61,802 nt of DNA, from the NCBI RefSeq assembly GCF_018613725.1, contig NZ_JAGGPS010000031.1, positions 1 through 61,802 on the forward strand. The letters run 5' to 3'. The stretch is from Hymenobacter sp. ISL-91 (GTDB taxonomy: Bacteria > Bacteroidota > Bacteroidia > Cytophagales > Hymenobacteraceae). The notes under the pieces are model-generated. The model did no database searches and had not been told where the DNA came from. It saw only the letters and a program-made list of their open reading frames with translations. The position numbers and the translations under genes were made by a program. Positions 27,903 through 35,455 of this stretch are shown here, in pieces; within the stretch, counting starts at the first letter, position 1, and the number at the start of each line of letters is the position of its first letter.

Positions 27903-28505
27903 CTACCGCCGCTCCAACACATCGAGGCGGTATTTCTCGTGGCGCTGGCCGTGCAAGTGGCGTAGAGGGCCATTGGGAGTGGCTTTTTCGAGGAAGAACT
28001 CGTGTACGGCGTCGCCGGTAAGCGGGTAATCGTGTACGGGAGGCGTCCAGTGAACCAGTACCAACTGGCCACCAGCCGGCAGTGCCGCCAGTAGCTGGTC
28101 GGCGGCACGGGCCAGGTCGGCCGGGTTCCAATAGTAGCCTACTTCCGACACCAAAATCAGGTCGAACTGCCCATCAGGAAACTCATCGGGCACACGCAGC
28201 AGTTGCAGCGCTACCTGTGGTAGGTTAGCGCAGCGTTGGCGGGCCTGCTGCAGGGCCGCCTCAGCTACATCAACGGCCAGCAGATAGCCACAGCGCGGGG
28301 CCAGTCGGGCCGTGAGGATGCCCAGCGAGCAGCCGATTTCGAAGGCCCGCGCGTAGTGGCTGCGCGGCAGGGCGGCCAGCGTGGCCGCGTACTTTTCCTG
28401 CTCGTAGGGACTGGTAGCAAAGTCCCAGGGGTCCTGGTTGGCCTCGTACACCTTATCGAAGTAGTCGGGCGGCAGCGTGTGGGGCTGGTTGGGGTTTGGC
28501 TTCAT
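27903..28505 (-). CDS. NodS-like class I SAM methyltransferase
   Basis: A 200-residue methyltransferase. The N-terminal YFDKVYEANQDPWDFATSPY is characteristic of the NodS family, which N-methylates amino sugars of Nod factors. The SAM site follows: EIGCSLG (residues 56-62) and the acidic D79 in AVDVAE, then DLILVSEVGYYW. Its start overlaps the end of the deacetylase gene by 4 nt (ATGA type), so the two are coupled. Deacetylation followed by N-methylation of an amino sugar is the obvious inference. Confidence 0.85.
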   Translation of the reverse strand: MKPNPNQPHTLPPDYFDKVYEANQDPWDFATSPYEQEKYAATLAALPRSHYARAFEIGCSLGILTARLAPRCGYLLAVDVAEAALQQARQRCANLPQVALQLLRVPDEFPDGQFDLILVSEVGYYWNPADLARAADQLLAALPAGGQLVLVHWTPPVHDYPLTGDAVHEFFLEKATPNGPLRHLHGQRHEKYRLDVLERR

Positions 28506-29287
28506 ACAGAATAAGAATCGGAGGAAGAGTGAACAGGCAACGCGGCTGTTGCAGCGGAGGACTCCAGATACACTTCGGTAGGGCTGGCGAAATGGGCCAG
28601 CATACCAGGGGCCAATGTGAAGCCCGTCGGGTCGTCGTGGATGCAGGAGCCGGGCAGCTGCGAGGCGTGGGCGGCAATGGCATTCCGCTTATCGGCCAGC
28701 ACCGAACTGATGTCGAGCTGCCAACCGTCGACTTCACCGGGAAGGGGCAGGTCGGTGGGGGCGGCGCGTTCCCAGGCCCAAACCAGGTATTCGAGCAGGC
28801 GCGGAGGGGTGGGTAGCTGCGCCAGCGCGGCCCGCACCAGTTGGCTGGTAGCACGGTGGTCGGGGTGCGGGTCGCGCCGCCAGGGGCACAACACACTGGC
28901 CGGCTGCTTCTCCTGCAGAAAATCTACGAGCTGGGCCACGGCTATCTGGCCCGCGGGTTCATCGGGGCCGGGTACCTGGCTGTCGGGCAGGCCCAGCGGC
29001 AGTAGCTGGCTGGGGTTGAGGCCCAACTGGGTCAGGGCCAGGCGCAGCTCAGTTTCGCGCAGGGCTTGGCGGGCCGGGGGCGGAAACGCAACCGAGTTGG
29101 GGTGCGACATGGTGCCGTCGCTCATCAGTACGCACCACACGGGCACGTGCGCCCGGGCCAGCAACGCCAGCAGCCCGCCGCAACCCAGGCTTTCGTCGTC
29201 GGGGTGCGGGGCAATAACCACGGTGGGCCCCAGCGTGGCGGCGTAGGTAGCGGGGCGTAGCGGCAAGGCATCGAAATCAAACGTCAT
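28502..29287 (-). CDS. PIG-L family deacetylase
   Basis: A 261-residue zinc hydrolase of the LmbE/PIG-L family, which removes N-acetyl groups from N-acetylglucosamine-type sugars. The zinc motif APHPDDESLGCGG (H28, D30 or D31) is intact and the third ligand is in DPHPDHRATS, about residue 140. It is coupled to the NodS-like methyltransferase by a 4-nt overlap. The acyl-CoA-dehydrogenase-like gene lies 252 bp upstream on the same strand. Confidence 0.9.
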   Translation of the reverse strand: MTFDFDALPLRPATYAATLGPTVVIAPHPDDESLGCGGLLALLARAHVPVWCVLMSDGTMSHPNSVAFPPPARQALRETELRLALTQLGLNPSQLLPLGLPDSQVPGPDEPAGQIAVAQLVDFLQEKQPASVLCPWRRDPHPDHRATSQLVRAALAQLPTPPRLLEYLVWAWERAAPTDLPLPGEVDGWQLDISSVLADKRNAIAAHASQLPGSCIHDDPTGFTLAPGMLAHFASPTEVYLESSAATAALPVHSSSDSYSV

Positions 29288-29321
29288 CGGGGGAGTAATG
29301 CTTCAAAAACAGTACGAACCT

Positions 29322-29367
29322 GTATTCTCTTCTCCAGCCTTTAGCTAAAGGCTGGAGAAGAGAATAC
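29322..29367. repeat. perfect 46-bp palindrome
   Basis: The 46 bases from 29322 to 29367 equal their own reverse complement, with centre TTTAGCTAAA. It lies between the acyl-CoA-dehydrogenase-like gene and the PIG-L gene, where it could stop or attenuate transcription or act as a repeat element. Confidence 0.8.
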
Positions 29368-29401
29368 TATTTAAACCAAGTTGCGGAGTTCATCTATTGG
29401 A

Positions 29402-29516
29402 GCGGTGTAGGGGCGGGGCTTGTTCCCGCCCGCCGTCAGCATAGTGCGTTGACCGACTGTTCGCATGCCCCGCATGTGTCGTTCAACGGCGGGCGGGGAA
29501 AAGCCCTGCCCCTACA
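29402..29516. repeat. palindromic element, family B (GTAGGGGCGGGG-type)
   Basis: The left part has GTGTAGGGGCGGGGCTTGTT and the right part ends AAAGCCCTGCCCCTACAT, complementary over the core with a long middle. It ends just past the stop of the acyl-CoA-dehydrogenase-like gene. Confidence 0.65.
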
Positions 29517-29539
29517 TCGTGCTTCGCAACTTGAATTAC

Positions 29540-30709
29540 TCAGTCGTGCCAGAGGCGGTGGGCGGGGCGGGAGTGGGCCAGGGCGTAGCGGCCGGCATCG
29601 GCCAGCGCGGCATCGGGGGCGGGTTGGCGCAGGTAATGGGTCAGGTCGCGGTGCAGACGCTCGAAGGGCTCGGGCCGCAGCAGGCCCCGGGCCCCCACGC
29701 ACCGTTCGGCCAGCGGCAACACCCGCAGGCAAATGTCCTCGATGGCCGAGCGCACGAGGTTGGCGTGCGCTACCACGGTTTCGGCATCGGGGCCGGGGCG
29801 GGCAGCCAGTTCGGCGGCGGCCTGCAGCCAGTGCTGGCCGCTGGCTATCAGGATGCTTAACTGGCCCAGCCGCTGGCGCTGGTAGGGGTCGTCGGTGCGG
29901 GCCAGCGCCTGCAGAAAGCGGCGGGTTTCGTCGAAAACGGCTTCGGCCCCGCCCAGCTGCACGGCCGCAAACCGAATGGCCCCGCCGCTAAACCAGGGCT
30001 GGCGGTAGTAGTCGCCGGGCGCGCCCAGCAACTGTTCGGGGCCAACTTCCAGCCCCGTAAAATCGACCCGGAAGCTGGCCGAGGCCCGCATGCCCAGCGG
30101 CCGCCAAAACCGGGCGTCGTATTCGGGTACCAGCGTGTCGGCGGGCAGCACCAGCATCTGCCAGCCGCCCCCGGGCAGGGCGGCCGTGAGCAGCGGGCGG
30201 GTGAGGTGGCCGGCACCCGAGCCGAAGGTTTTGCTGCCGCTGAGCCGGAAGCGTCCGTTGGGCAGCGGCTCCAGCTTCACGCCGTCGTGGGCCTCAGTGT
30301 TCCAGACACCGAACAGATGGCCTGCCCGGGCATCGGCGGCCCAGTGCTGCACCTGCGCCGGCCGGCCAAAGCGCCCGCTGAGCTGCAGCGCGTTGGTATG
30401 GCCCTCGTACACCCGGCCCACGGCCAGGTTGCCCCGCCCAATGTGGCGCAACGTGCTGAGCAGCTCATAGGTGTGGGCGGGCTCGTTGAGGCCGCTACCG
30501 CCCAGCGCGGCGGGCAGCGGGGCCGCCAGCAGCCCGGCCTCACGAAGCCAGCCGAATTCCTGGCTCGGGAAGCCGCCCTCGACATCGGAGTGGGCCGCCT
30601 GGGCGAAGAGGCGTGGGGCGAGGGCCGCCGCCCCGGCAGCGGCCAGGGCCGGAGTGGCCGCGGGTAAAGCAGCGGCAGAAGTAGTGGGTGGGCTAATCAG
30701 TTCGGGCAT
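29540..30709 (-). CDS. acyl-CoA dehydrogenase-like protein
   Basis: A 389-residue protein with the layout of acyl-CoA dehydrogenases: a helical N-terminal domain (LREAGLLAAPLPAALGG, TYELLSTLRHIGRGNLAVG), a middle beta-domain (RFRLSGSKTFGSGAGH, FRVDFTGLEVGPEQLLG) and a C-terminal helical domain. The catalytic Glu of beta-oxidation enzymes cannot be placed with confidence, so it may act on another substrate, as the flavin-dependent members of biosynthetic clusters do. It probably belongs to the same system as the deacetylase, methyltransferase and glycosyltransferase. Confidence 0.82.
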   Translation of the reverse strand: MPELISPPTTSAAALPAATPALAAAGAAALAPRLFAQAAHSDVEGGFPSQEFGWLREAGLLAAPLPAALGGSGLNEPAHTYELLSTLRHIGRGNLAVGRVYEGHTNALQLSGRFGRPAQVQHWAADARAGHLFGVWNTEAHDGVKLEPLPNGRFRLSGSKTFGSGAGHLTRPLLTAALPGGGWQMLVLPADTLVPEYDARFWRPLGMRASASFRVDFTGLEVGPEQLLGAPGDYYRQPWFSGGAIRFAAVQLGGAEAVFDETRRFLQALARTDDPYQRQRLGQLSILIASGQHWLQAAAELAARPGPDAETVVAHANLVRSAIEDICLRVLPLAERCVGARGLLRPEPFERLHRDLTHYLRQPAPDAALADAGRYALAHSRPAHRLWHD

Positions 30710-30943
30710 AAAAAGCAGGAGCCGGATAACAACTACTTCCTCTACGAACGGTGGCCTGCTTCGGCTGCCACGGTTGAGCTACGAAAGTTGCCTGGCCGCC
30801 CCTACACCCGCTGCTGGCTGGGTTGGCTTTGCTGTACTTCGGGTGCTGTAGCCGGGCCGGCTTAACAATTCGGTAACAGCCGGCCGCGCGGCGCTGCCTA
30901 CCTTCGCGGCGCATTTCACTAACCCATTCAGCCCCCTTCCGCC

Positions 30944-32512
30944 ATGTCGCAGCCCATTCGTTCCGCCCTTATTTCGGTGTATTACAAAGACCGCCTCGGT
31001 CCGCTTGTGGAGTTGTTGCACCAGCACGGTGTAACGATGTACTCGACCGGTGGCACCCAACAGTTTATCGAGGAGCAGGGGGCAAAAGTGACGGCCGTGG
31101 AAACGCTGACTGGCTTTCCGGCCGTGTTTGGCGGCCGCGTAAAAACCCTGCACCCCACCGTATTCGGCGGCATTCTGCACCGTCGGCACGAGGCCTCCGA
31201 CCTGGCCGAAGCCGCCCAGCACGGCATTCCGCCCATCGATTTGGTGGTAGTGGACCTATACCCGTTCGAAGAAACCGTGGCTTCGGGCGCCGGCGAGGCC
31301 GACGTGATTGAGAAGATTGACATTGGCGGTATTTCGCTGTTGCGGGCTGCGGCCAAAAACTACCGCGACGTGCTCGTGGTCAGCAGCCGCGACCAATACG
31401 CGCAGGTAACCGAGCTGCTGAGCCAGAAAAACTGCGCCACCGACCTGGCCGACCGCAAGCAGTACGCCGCTGCCGCCTTCGCCACCACCGCCCACTACGA
31501 CACCGAAATCGGCCGCTACTTCGTGGAAAGCCAGAATCCGGCTTCCGAAGGAAAAGCTGACAGCCAACAGCTAACAGCTAACAGCTTAGCGGAAAGCAGC
31601 GCAAACCAAACGCCTCTGCGCTATGGCGAGAACCCCCACCAGGCGGGCACGTTCCACGGCGACCTGGGCGCGCTCTTCGACCAGCTCCACGGCAAGCAGC
31701 TCAGCTACAACAACCTGGTGGATGTGGACGCGGCCGTGCTGCTCATGCGCGAGTTTGATGTGGCCGGCCCGGCCGCCTGCGCCATTCTCAAGCACACCAA
31801 CGCCTGCGGCGTGGCCCAGGCCGATACGCTGCACCACGCCTACCTGAATGCGCTGAGCTGCGACCCGGTGTCAGCCTTCGGCGGTGTCATCATCGTGAAT
31901 AAGCCCGTAGATGCGGCCACAGCCGAGGAGCTGAACAAGCTGTTTTTCGAGGTGCTGATTGCGCCCGGCTTCGAAATCGAGTCGCTGCCGCTGCTGCAAA
32001 GCAAGAAAAATCGGATTCTGCTGCGCCAGAAGCCTGTGCAGTTTCCAGCCAAGCAGGTCAAAACGCTGCTCAACGGCACCATCGAGCAGGATTTCGACCA
32101 GGCCATCGAGGGCGCGGCCGAGTTCAAAACCGTAACTGAGTCGGCTCCGACTGCCGACGAGGTGGCGGCCCTGGAATTCGCCCTCAAAATCTGCAAGCAC
32201 ACCAAAAGCAACACCATTGTACTGGCGCGCGCCGGCCAGCTGCTGGCTTCGGGCGTGGGCCAGACCTCGCGGGTGGATGCCCTGCGCCAAGCCATCGAGA
32301 AGGCCGGCTCGTTTGGATTTGACCTGAACGGCGCCGTTATGGCTTCCGACGCCTTCTTCCCCTTCCCCGACTGCGTGGAAATTGCCGGCGCAGCTGGTAT
32401 CCGGGCTGTGGTGCAGCCCGGCGGCTCCATCAAAGACCAGGACAGCATTGCCGCCTGCAACCAGCTGGGCATGGCCATGGTGCTCACGGGCGTGCGCCAC
32501 TTCAAGCACTAA
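30944..32512 (+). CDS. purH: bifunctional AICAR formyltransferase/IMP cyclohydrolase
   Basis: A 522-residue enzyme for the last two steps of IMP synthesis. The N-terminal IMP cyclohydrolase (MGS-like) domain has YSTGGTQQFIEE and GRVKTLHPTVFGG. The C-terminal formyltransferase domain has LRYGENPHQ, ILKHTNACGVA with the catalytic Lys-His, and AFGGVIIVN. The segment at about residues 204-215 (KADSQQLTANSL) is encoded by a family C repeat inserted in frame between the two domains. A TACCTTCG promoter-like element lies at 30899-30906. Confidence 0.95.
   Translation: MSQPIRSALISVYYKDRLGPLVELLHQHGVTMYSTGGTQQFIEEQGAKVTAVETLTGFPAVFGGRVKTLHPTVFGGILHRRHEASDLAEAAQHGIPPIDLVVVDLYPFEETVASGAGEADVIEKIDIGGISLLRAAAKNYRDVLVVSSRDQYAQVTELLSQKNCATDLADRKQYAAAAFATTAHYDTEIGRYFVESQNPASEGKADSQQLTANSLAESSANQTPLRYGENPHQAGTFHGDLGALFDQLHGKQLSYNNLVDVDAAVLLMREFDVAGPAACAILKHTNACGVAQADTLHHAYLNALSCDPVSAFGGVIIVNKPVDAATAEELNKLFFEVLIAPGFEIESLPLLQSKKNRILLRQKPVQFPAKQVKTLLNGTIEQDFDQAIEGAAEFKTVTESAPTADEVAALEFALKICKHTKSNTIVLARAGQLLASGVGQTSRVDALRQAIEKAGSFGFDLNGAVMASDAFFPFPDCVEIAGAAGIRAVVQPGGSIKDQDSIAACNQLGMAMVLTGVRHFKH
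31553..31588. repeat. family C repeat inside purH
   Basis: The bases contain AGCTGACAGCCAACAGCTAA and further AGCTAACAGCTT steps, the same sequence as the intergenic family C arms at 13951 and 61410. It keeps the purH frame open and falls in the linker between the two catalytic domains. Confidence 0.8.
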
Positions 32513-32537
32513 GCAAGAAGTACCGAATAAAAAAGAG

Positions 32538-32602
32538 GAAGCAGCACAGGCTAAGGCATGCCGGATGACGTTTGTCGGGTATGGCTTAGCTTGTGCTGCT
32601 TC
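32538..32602. terminator. hairpin after purH
   Basis: A 22-bp stem with two imperfect pairs (32538-32559 with 32581-32602) lies 26 bp past the purH stop and just before the mreB promoter. It probably ends the purH transcript. Confidence 0.65.
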
Positions 32603-32621
32603 ATCCCCATAAATTCCTCCG

Positions 32622-32629
32622 TACTTTTG
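32622..32629 (+). promoter_or_regulatory. -7 element for the mre operon
   Basis: TACTTTTG matches TAnnTTTG exactly, 55 bp upstream of the mreB ATG and after the purH hairpin. Confidence 0.65.
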
Positions 32630-32683
32630 CCCCCACTTTTGACGGGCGCAAGCGCCCCGTTCTCATTTACTTGCCGTAACTCA

Positions 32684-33709
32684 ATGGGTTTCTTCAATTT
32701 CTTTACCAGCGACATTGCCATCGACCTGGGCACGGCCAACACGCTCATTATTCACAACGATGTTATCGTGGTGGACGAGCCGAGCATCATCGCCAAAGAC
32801 CGCACGACCAATAAGGTAATTGCCGTGGGCCGGCAGGCGCAGCAGATGCACGAGAAAACCCACGACAACATCAAAACCATCCGGCCCCTGAAAGACGGCG
32901 TAATTGCCGACTTCCACGCCGCCGAGGAGATGATTAAGGGGCTTATCAAGATGATTGATACCCGCAACCGCCTGTTTCAGCCCTCGCACCGCATGGTTAT
33001 CTGCATTCCGTCGGGCATTACGGAGGTAGAGAAGCGGGCCGTACGCGACTCGGCCGAGCACGCCGGGGCCAAGGAAGTCTGGATGATTCAGGAGCCCATG
33101 GCCGCCGCCATTGGTATTGGCATTGATGTGGAGCAGCCCGTGGGCTCGATGATTATCGACATCGGGGGCGGTAGCACCGAAATTGCGGTTATTGCCCTCT
33201 CCGGCATCGTCTGCGACCAGAGCATCAAAACGGCCGGCGACGTGTTCAACCAGGATATTTTGGATTACATGCGCCGCCAGCACAACCTGCTGATTGGCGA
33301 GCGGAGCGCCGAGCGCATCAAAATTGAGGTCGGCGCGGCCCTCACCGAGCTCGACGTAACGCCACCCGACTACGAGGTGCGCGGCCGCGACCTGATGACG
33401 GGCATCCCGAAGGTTATCAAGGTAACGTCGTCGGAAATTGCCATTGCCCTCGATAAATCGGTGGCTAAAATTGAGGAAGCCGTGCTCAAGGCCCTCGAAA
33501 TCAGCCCGCCCGAGCTGTCGGCCGACATTTACGAAAACGGCATTCACTTAACCGGCGGCGGTGCCCTGCTGCGTGGCCTCGACAAGCGCCTGGCTGTGAA
33601 AACCAAGCTGGCCATTCATATTGCCGAAGACCCACTGCGCGCCGTGGTGCGCGGTACCGGCAAAGCCATCAAGGACATCCAGGCCTTCCGGGGCGTACTG
33701 CTTACTTAA
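32684..33709 (+). CDS. mreB: rod-shape determining protein MreB
   Basis: A 341-residue bacterial actin. The phosphate-1 loop is DIAIDLGTANTLI at the N-terminus, the phosphate-2 loop is MIIDIGGGSTEIAV, and HLTGGGALLRGLD is the adenosine motif. MreB forms membrane filaments that place the elongation machinery. The start at 32684 gives MGFFNFFTSDIAID, the usual N-terminus. It begins the series mreB, mreC, mreD, mrdA, rodA. Confidence 0.96.
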   Translation: MGFFNFFTSDIAIDLGTANTLIIHNDVIVVDEPSIIAKDRTTNKVIAVGRQAQQMHEKTHDNIKTIRPLKDGVIADFHAAEEMIKGLIKMIDTRNRLFQPSHRMVICIPSGITEVEKRAVRDSAEHAGAKEVWMIQEPMAAAIGIGIDVEQPVGSMIIDIGGGSTEIAVIALSGIVCDQSIKTAGDVFNQDILDYMRRQHNLLIGERSAERIKIEVGAALTELDVTPPDYEVRGRDLMTGIPKVIKVTSSEIAIALDKSVAKIEEAVLKALEISPPELSADIYENGIHLTGGGALLRGLDKRLAVKTKLAIHIAEDPLRAVVRGTGKAIKDIQAFRGVLLT

Positions 33710-33808
33710 TTATGAATAATGAATTTTGATTTTTGAATTGTTCGGCGTTGCATTATCAGCCTGGGGCAAGTCGTAATTCATCATTCAAAATTTAAAATTC
33801 ATAATTAA
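33706..33808. repeat. AT-rich inverted repeat between mreB and mreC
   Basis: The left arm starts TTAATTATGAATAATGAATT and the right arm ends AAAATTCATAATTAA. The repeat is imperfect and overlaps the mreB stop. It is strikingly AT-rich against the GC-rich genes on both sides, and resembles no other repeat in the window. Confidence 0.6.
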
Positions 33809-33811
33809 CCC

Positions 33812-34735
33812 ATGAATAACCTGTTCGCCTTTCTGTTTCGCTACCGGGCTTTCCTGGTATTTGCGGTGCTGGAAGTGCTGAGCCTGTTTTTGCTGGTGCG
33901 CAACAGCACGTACCAGCGCGCTGCGTTCTTCAACTCATCCAACGCCTATGTGGGGCAGGTGCTGGGCTGGCGCAACCAGGTGCAGGATTATTTCCGGCTG
34001 GCCGATGTAAACCAGGAGCTGATGCGCGAAAACGCCCGGCTCCGGCAGCAGTTCTACCCGCCCGACCTGGGCGGCCGCACCGCCGATTCGCTGCCCGTCC
34101 GCCAGGATAGTACTACCCGCGCCCGGCTGGCCATTCTGGGCCGGCCCGACTCGCTGCTGCTGGGCCTGCGCCCCCTGGCCACCCGCGACCCCGACTACCC
34201 GCTTATTCCGGCTCGCGTGGTAAGCAGCACCCAGCGCCTCGTCGATAACTACCTGACGTTGAATGTGGGCCGCGTCGATGGCGTGCGCGAGGGCATGGGC
34301 GTGGTATCGGCCGAAGGGATTGTGGGACGGGTGAAAGTGTTTTCGGAGCACTACGCCACCATTACGTCGGTGCTGCACTCGCAGAGCCGCACGTCGGCCC
34401 GCATTCAGCGCGACGGCACCATTGGCACCGTGCGCTGGCTCGGCGACGACCCCACCCACGTGCTGCTCGACAATATTCCGCGCCAGAACAAGCTGGTGCG
34501 CGGCGACACGGTGGTCACCTCGGGCTACAACGCCGTGTACCCCGAGGGCGTGCTGGTAGGCACCATCGACTCGTTTGTGAAGGAGCCCGACAAAAACTTC
34601 TGGACGGTGCGCGTGCGGCTGGCCACCGATTTCTCGCGCCTCACCTACGTGTACCTGGTTACGAGCCGGCCCCAGGCCGAGCGCGACACGCTGGAGCTGC
34701 GCGCCGGCATCAAACCCGAAACCAAGCGGCCATGA
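33812..34735 (+). CDS. mreC: rod-shape determining protein MreC
   Basis: A 307-residue protein with one N-terminal membrane helix (YRAFLVFAVLEVLSLFLLV), a short coiled coil (residues about 60-85) and the periplasmic beta-barrel domain with VGRVDGVREGMGVVS and GDTVVTSGYNAVYPEGVLVG. MreC activates the PBP2-RodA synthase. It ends in an ATGA overlap with mreD. Confidence 0.93.
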   Translation: MNNLFAFLFRYRAFLVFAVLEVLSLFLLVRNSTYQRAAFFNSSNAYVGQVLGWRNQVQDYFRLADVNQELMRENARLRQQFYPPDLGGRTADSLPVRQDSTTRARLAILGRPDSLLLGLRPLATRDPDYPLIPARVVSSTQRLVDNYLTLNVGRVDGVREGMGVVSAEGIVGRVKVFSEHYATITSVLHSQSRTSARIQRDGTIGTVRWLGDDPTHVLLDNIPRQNKLVRGDTVVTSGYNAVYPEGVLVGTIDSFVKEPDKNFWTVRVRLATDFSRLTYVYLVTSRPQAERDTLELRAGIKPETKRP

Positions 34736-35268
34736 GCGGAGGAATTCTGAGCGTTTTGTGGCAGGCGGTGCGCGGGATATTTTATCTGGCCCTGTACGTG
34801 CTGCTAATCAGCGGCACCGACTTCGTGCTCTTTAATCTGGCTTGGTGCTTTATTTACCTGGGCTTCCTGCTGTTTCTGCCGCTGGCCACGCCGCTGGTGG
34901 TGCAGCTGGTGCTGGGCTTTGTGGCGGGCATCTCGCTCGATATGGTGTTTGATACCGGCGGGGTGCACGCCGCCGCCGCCGTGCTGCTGATGTACCTGCG
35001 GCCCTGGGTGCTGCGCCTGCTCACGCCCCGCGACGGATACGATGCCCAGGATTCGGTGAACATTCACCAGATGGGCTGGCAGTGGATGGTGGTGTACCTG
35101 GTGCTGCTCACGGCCATCCATCACGCCGCTTTCTTCCTGCTGGAGCTGGGCTCGTTCCGGTTTGTGGGCCTCACGCTGGCCAAAATCGTGCTCAGTACCC
35201 TCTATACGGCGCTGGCCCTGCTCATCATCCAGCTGGTGTTCTACCCCACCAAGCGCCGCAAGCGGTAG
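34732..35268 (+). CDS. mreD: rod-shape determining protein MreD
   Basis: A 178-residue membrane protein with five to six helices and the family's small size. It overlaps mreC by 4 nt and precedes mrdA. Sequence conservation in MreD is low, so position in the operon carries much of the weight. Confidence 0.88.
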   Translation: MSGGILSVLWQAVRGIFYLALYVLLISGTDFVLFNLAWCFIYLGFLLFLPLATPLVVQLVLGFVAGISLDMVFDTGGVHAAAAVLLMYLRPWVLRLLTPRDGYDAQDSVNIHQMGWQWMVVYLVLLTAIHHAAFFLLELGSFRFVGLTLAKIVLSTLYTALALLIIQLVFYPTKRRKR

Positions 35269-35293
35269 GGTTGTTGGGTTGATAAAGCGAGTC

Positions 35294-35346
35294 TACTGGT
35301 ACGACGTAGGGGCGGGGACAAGCCCCGCCCCTACGTCGTGCCAGTA
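35294..35346. terminator. family B hairpin after mreD
   Basis: 24-nt arms (35294-35317 and 35323-35346) with one mismatch enclose ACAAG. The core ACGTAGGGGCGGGG is shared with 8407 and 29402. It lies between mreD and the mrdA promoter and may reduce read-through. Confidence 0.75.
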
Positions 35347-35400
35347 GCCTTCCGCCCTCCCCATCTCACCTCCCGCGCACCTTTTCCGCACGGTCGGGGT

Positions 35401-35408
35401 TATCTTTG
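35401..35408 (+). promoter_or_regulatory. -7 element for mrdA
   Basis: TATCTTTG fits TAnnTTTG, 48 bp upstream of the TTG start of mrdA and after the family B hairpin, suggesting that mrdA-rodA has its own promoter. Confidence 0.6.
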
Positions 35409-35455
35409 CGTTTCCGCCGGTAGCGGCGGAGCCTGCCTTTTAAGATTTCCCTGCT

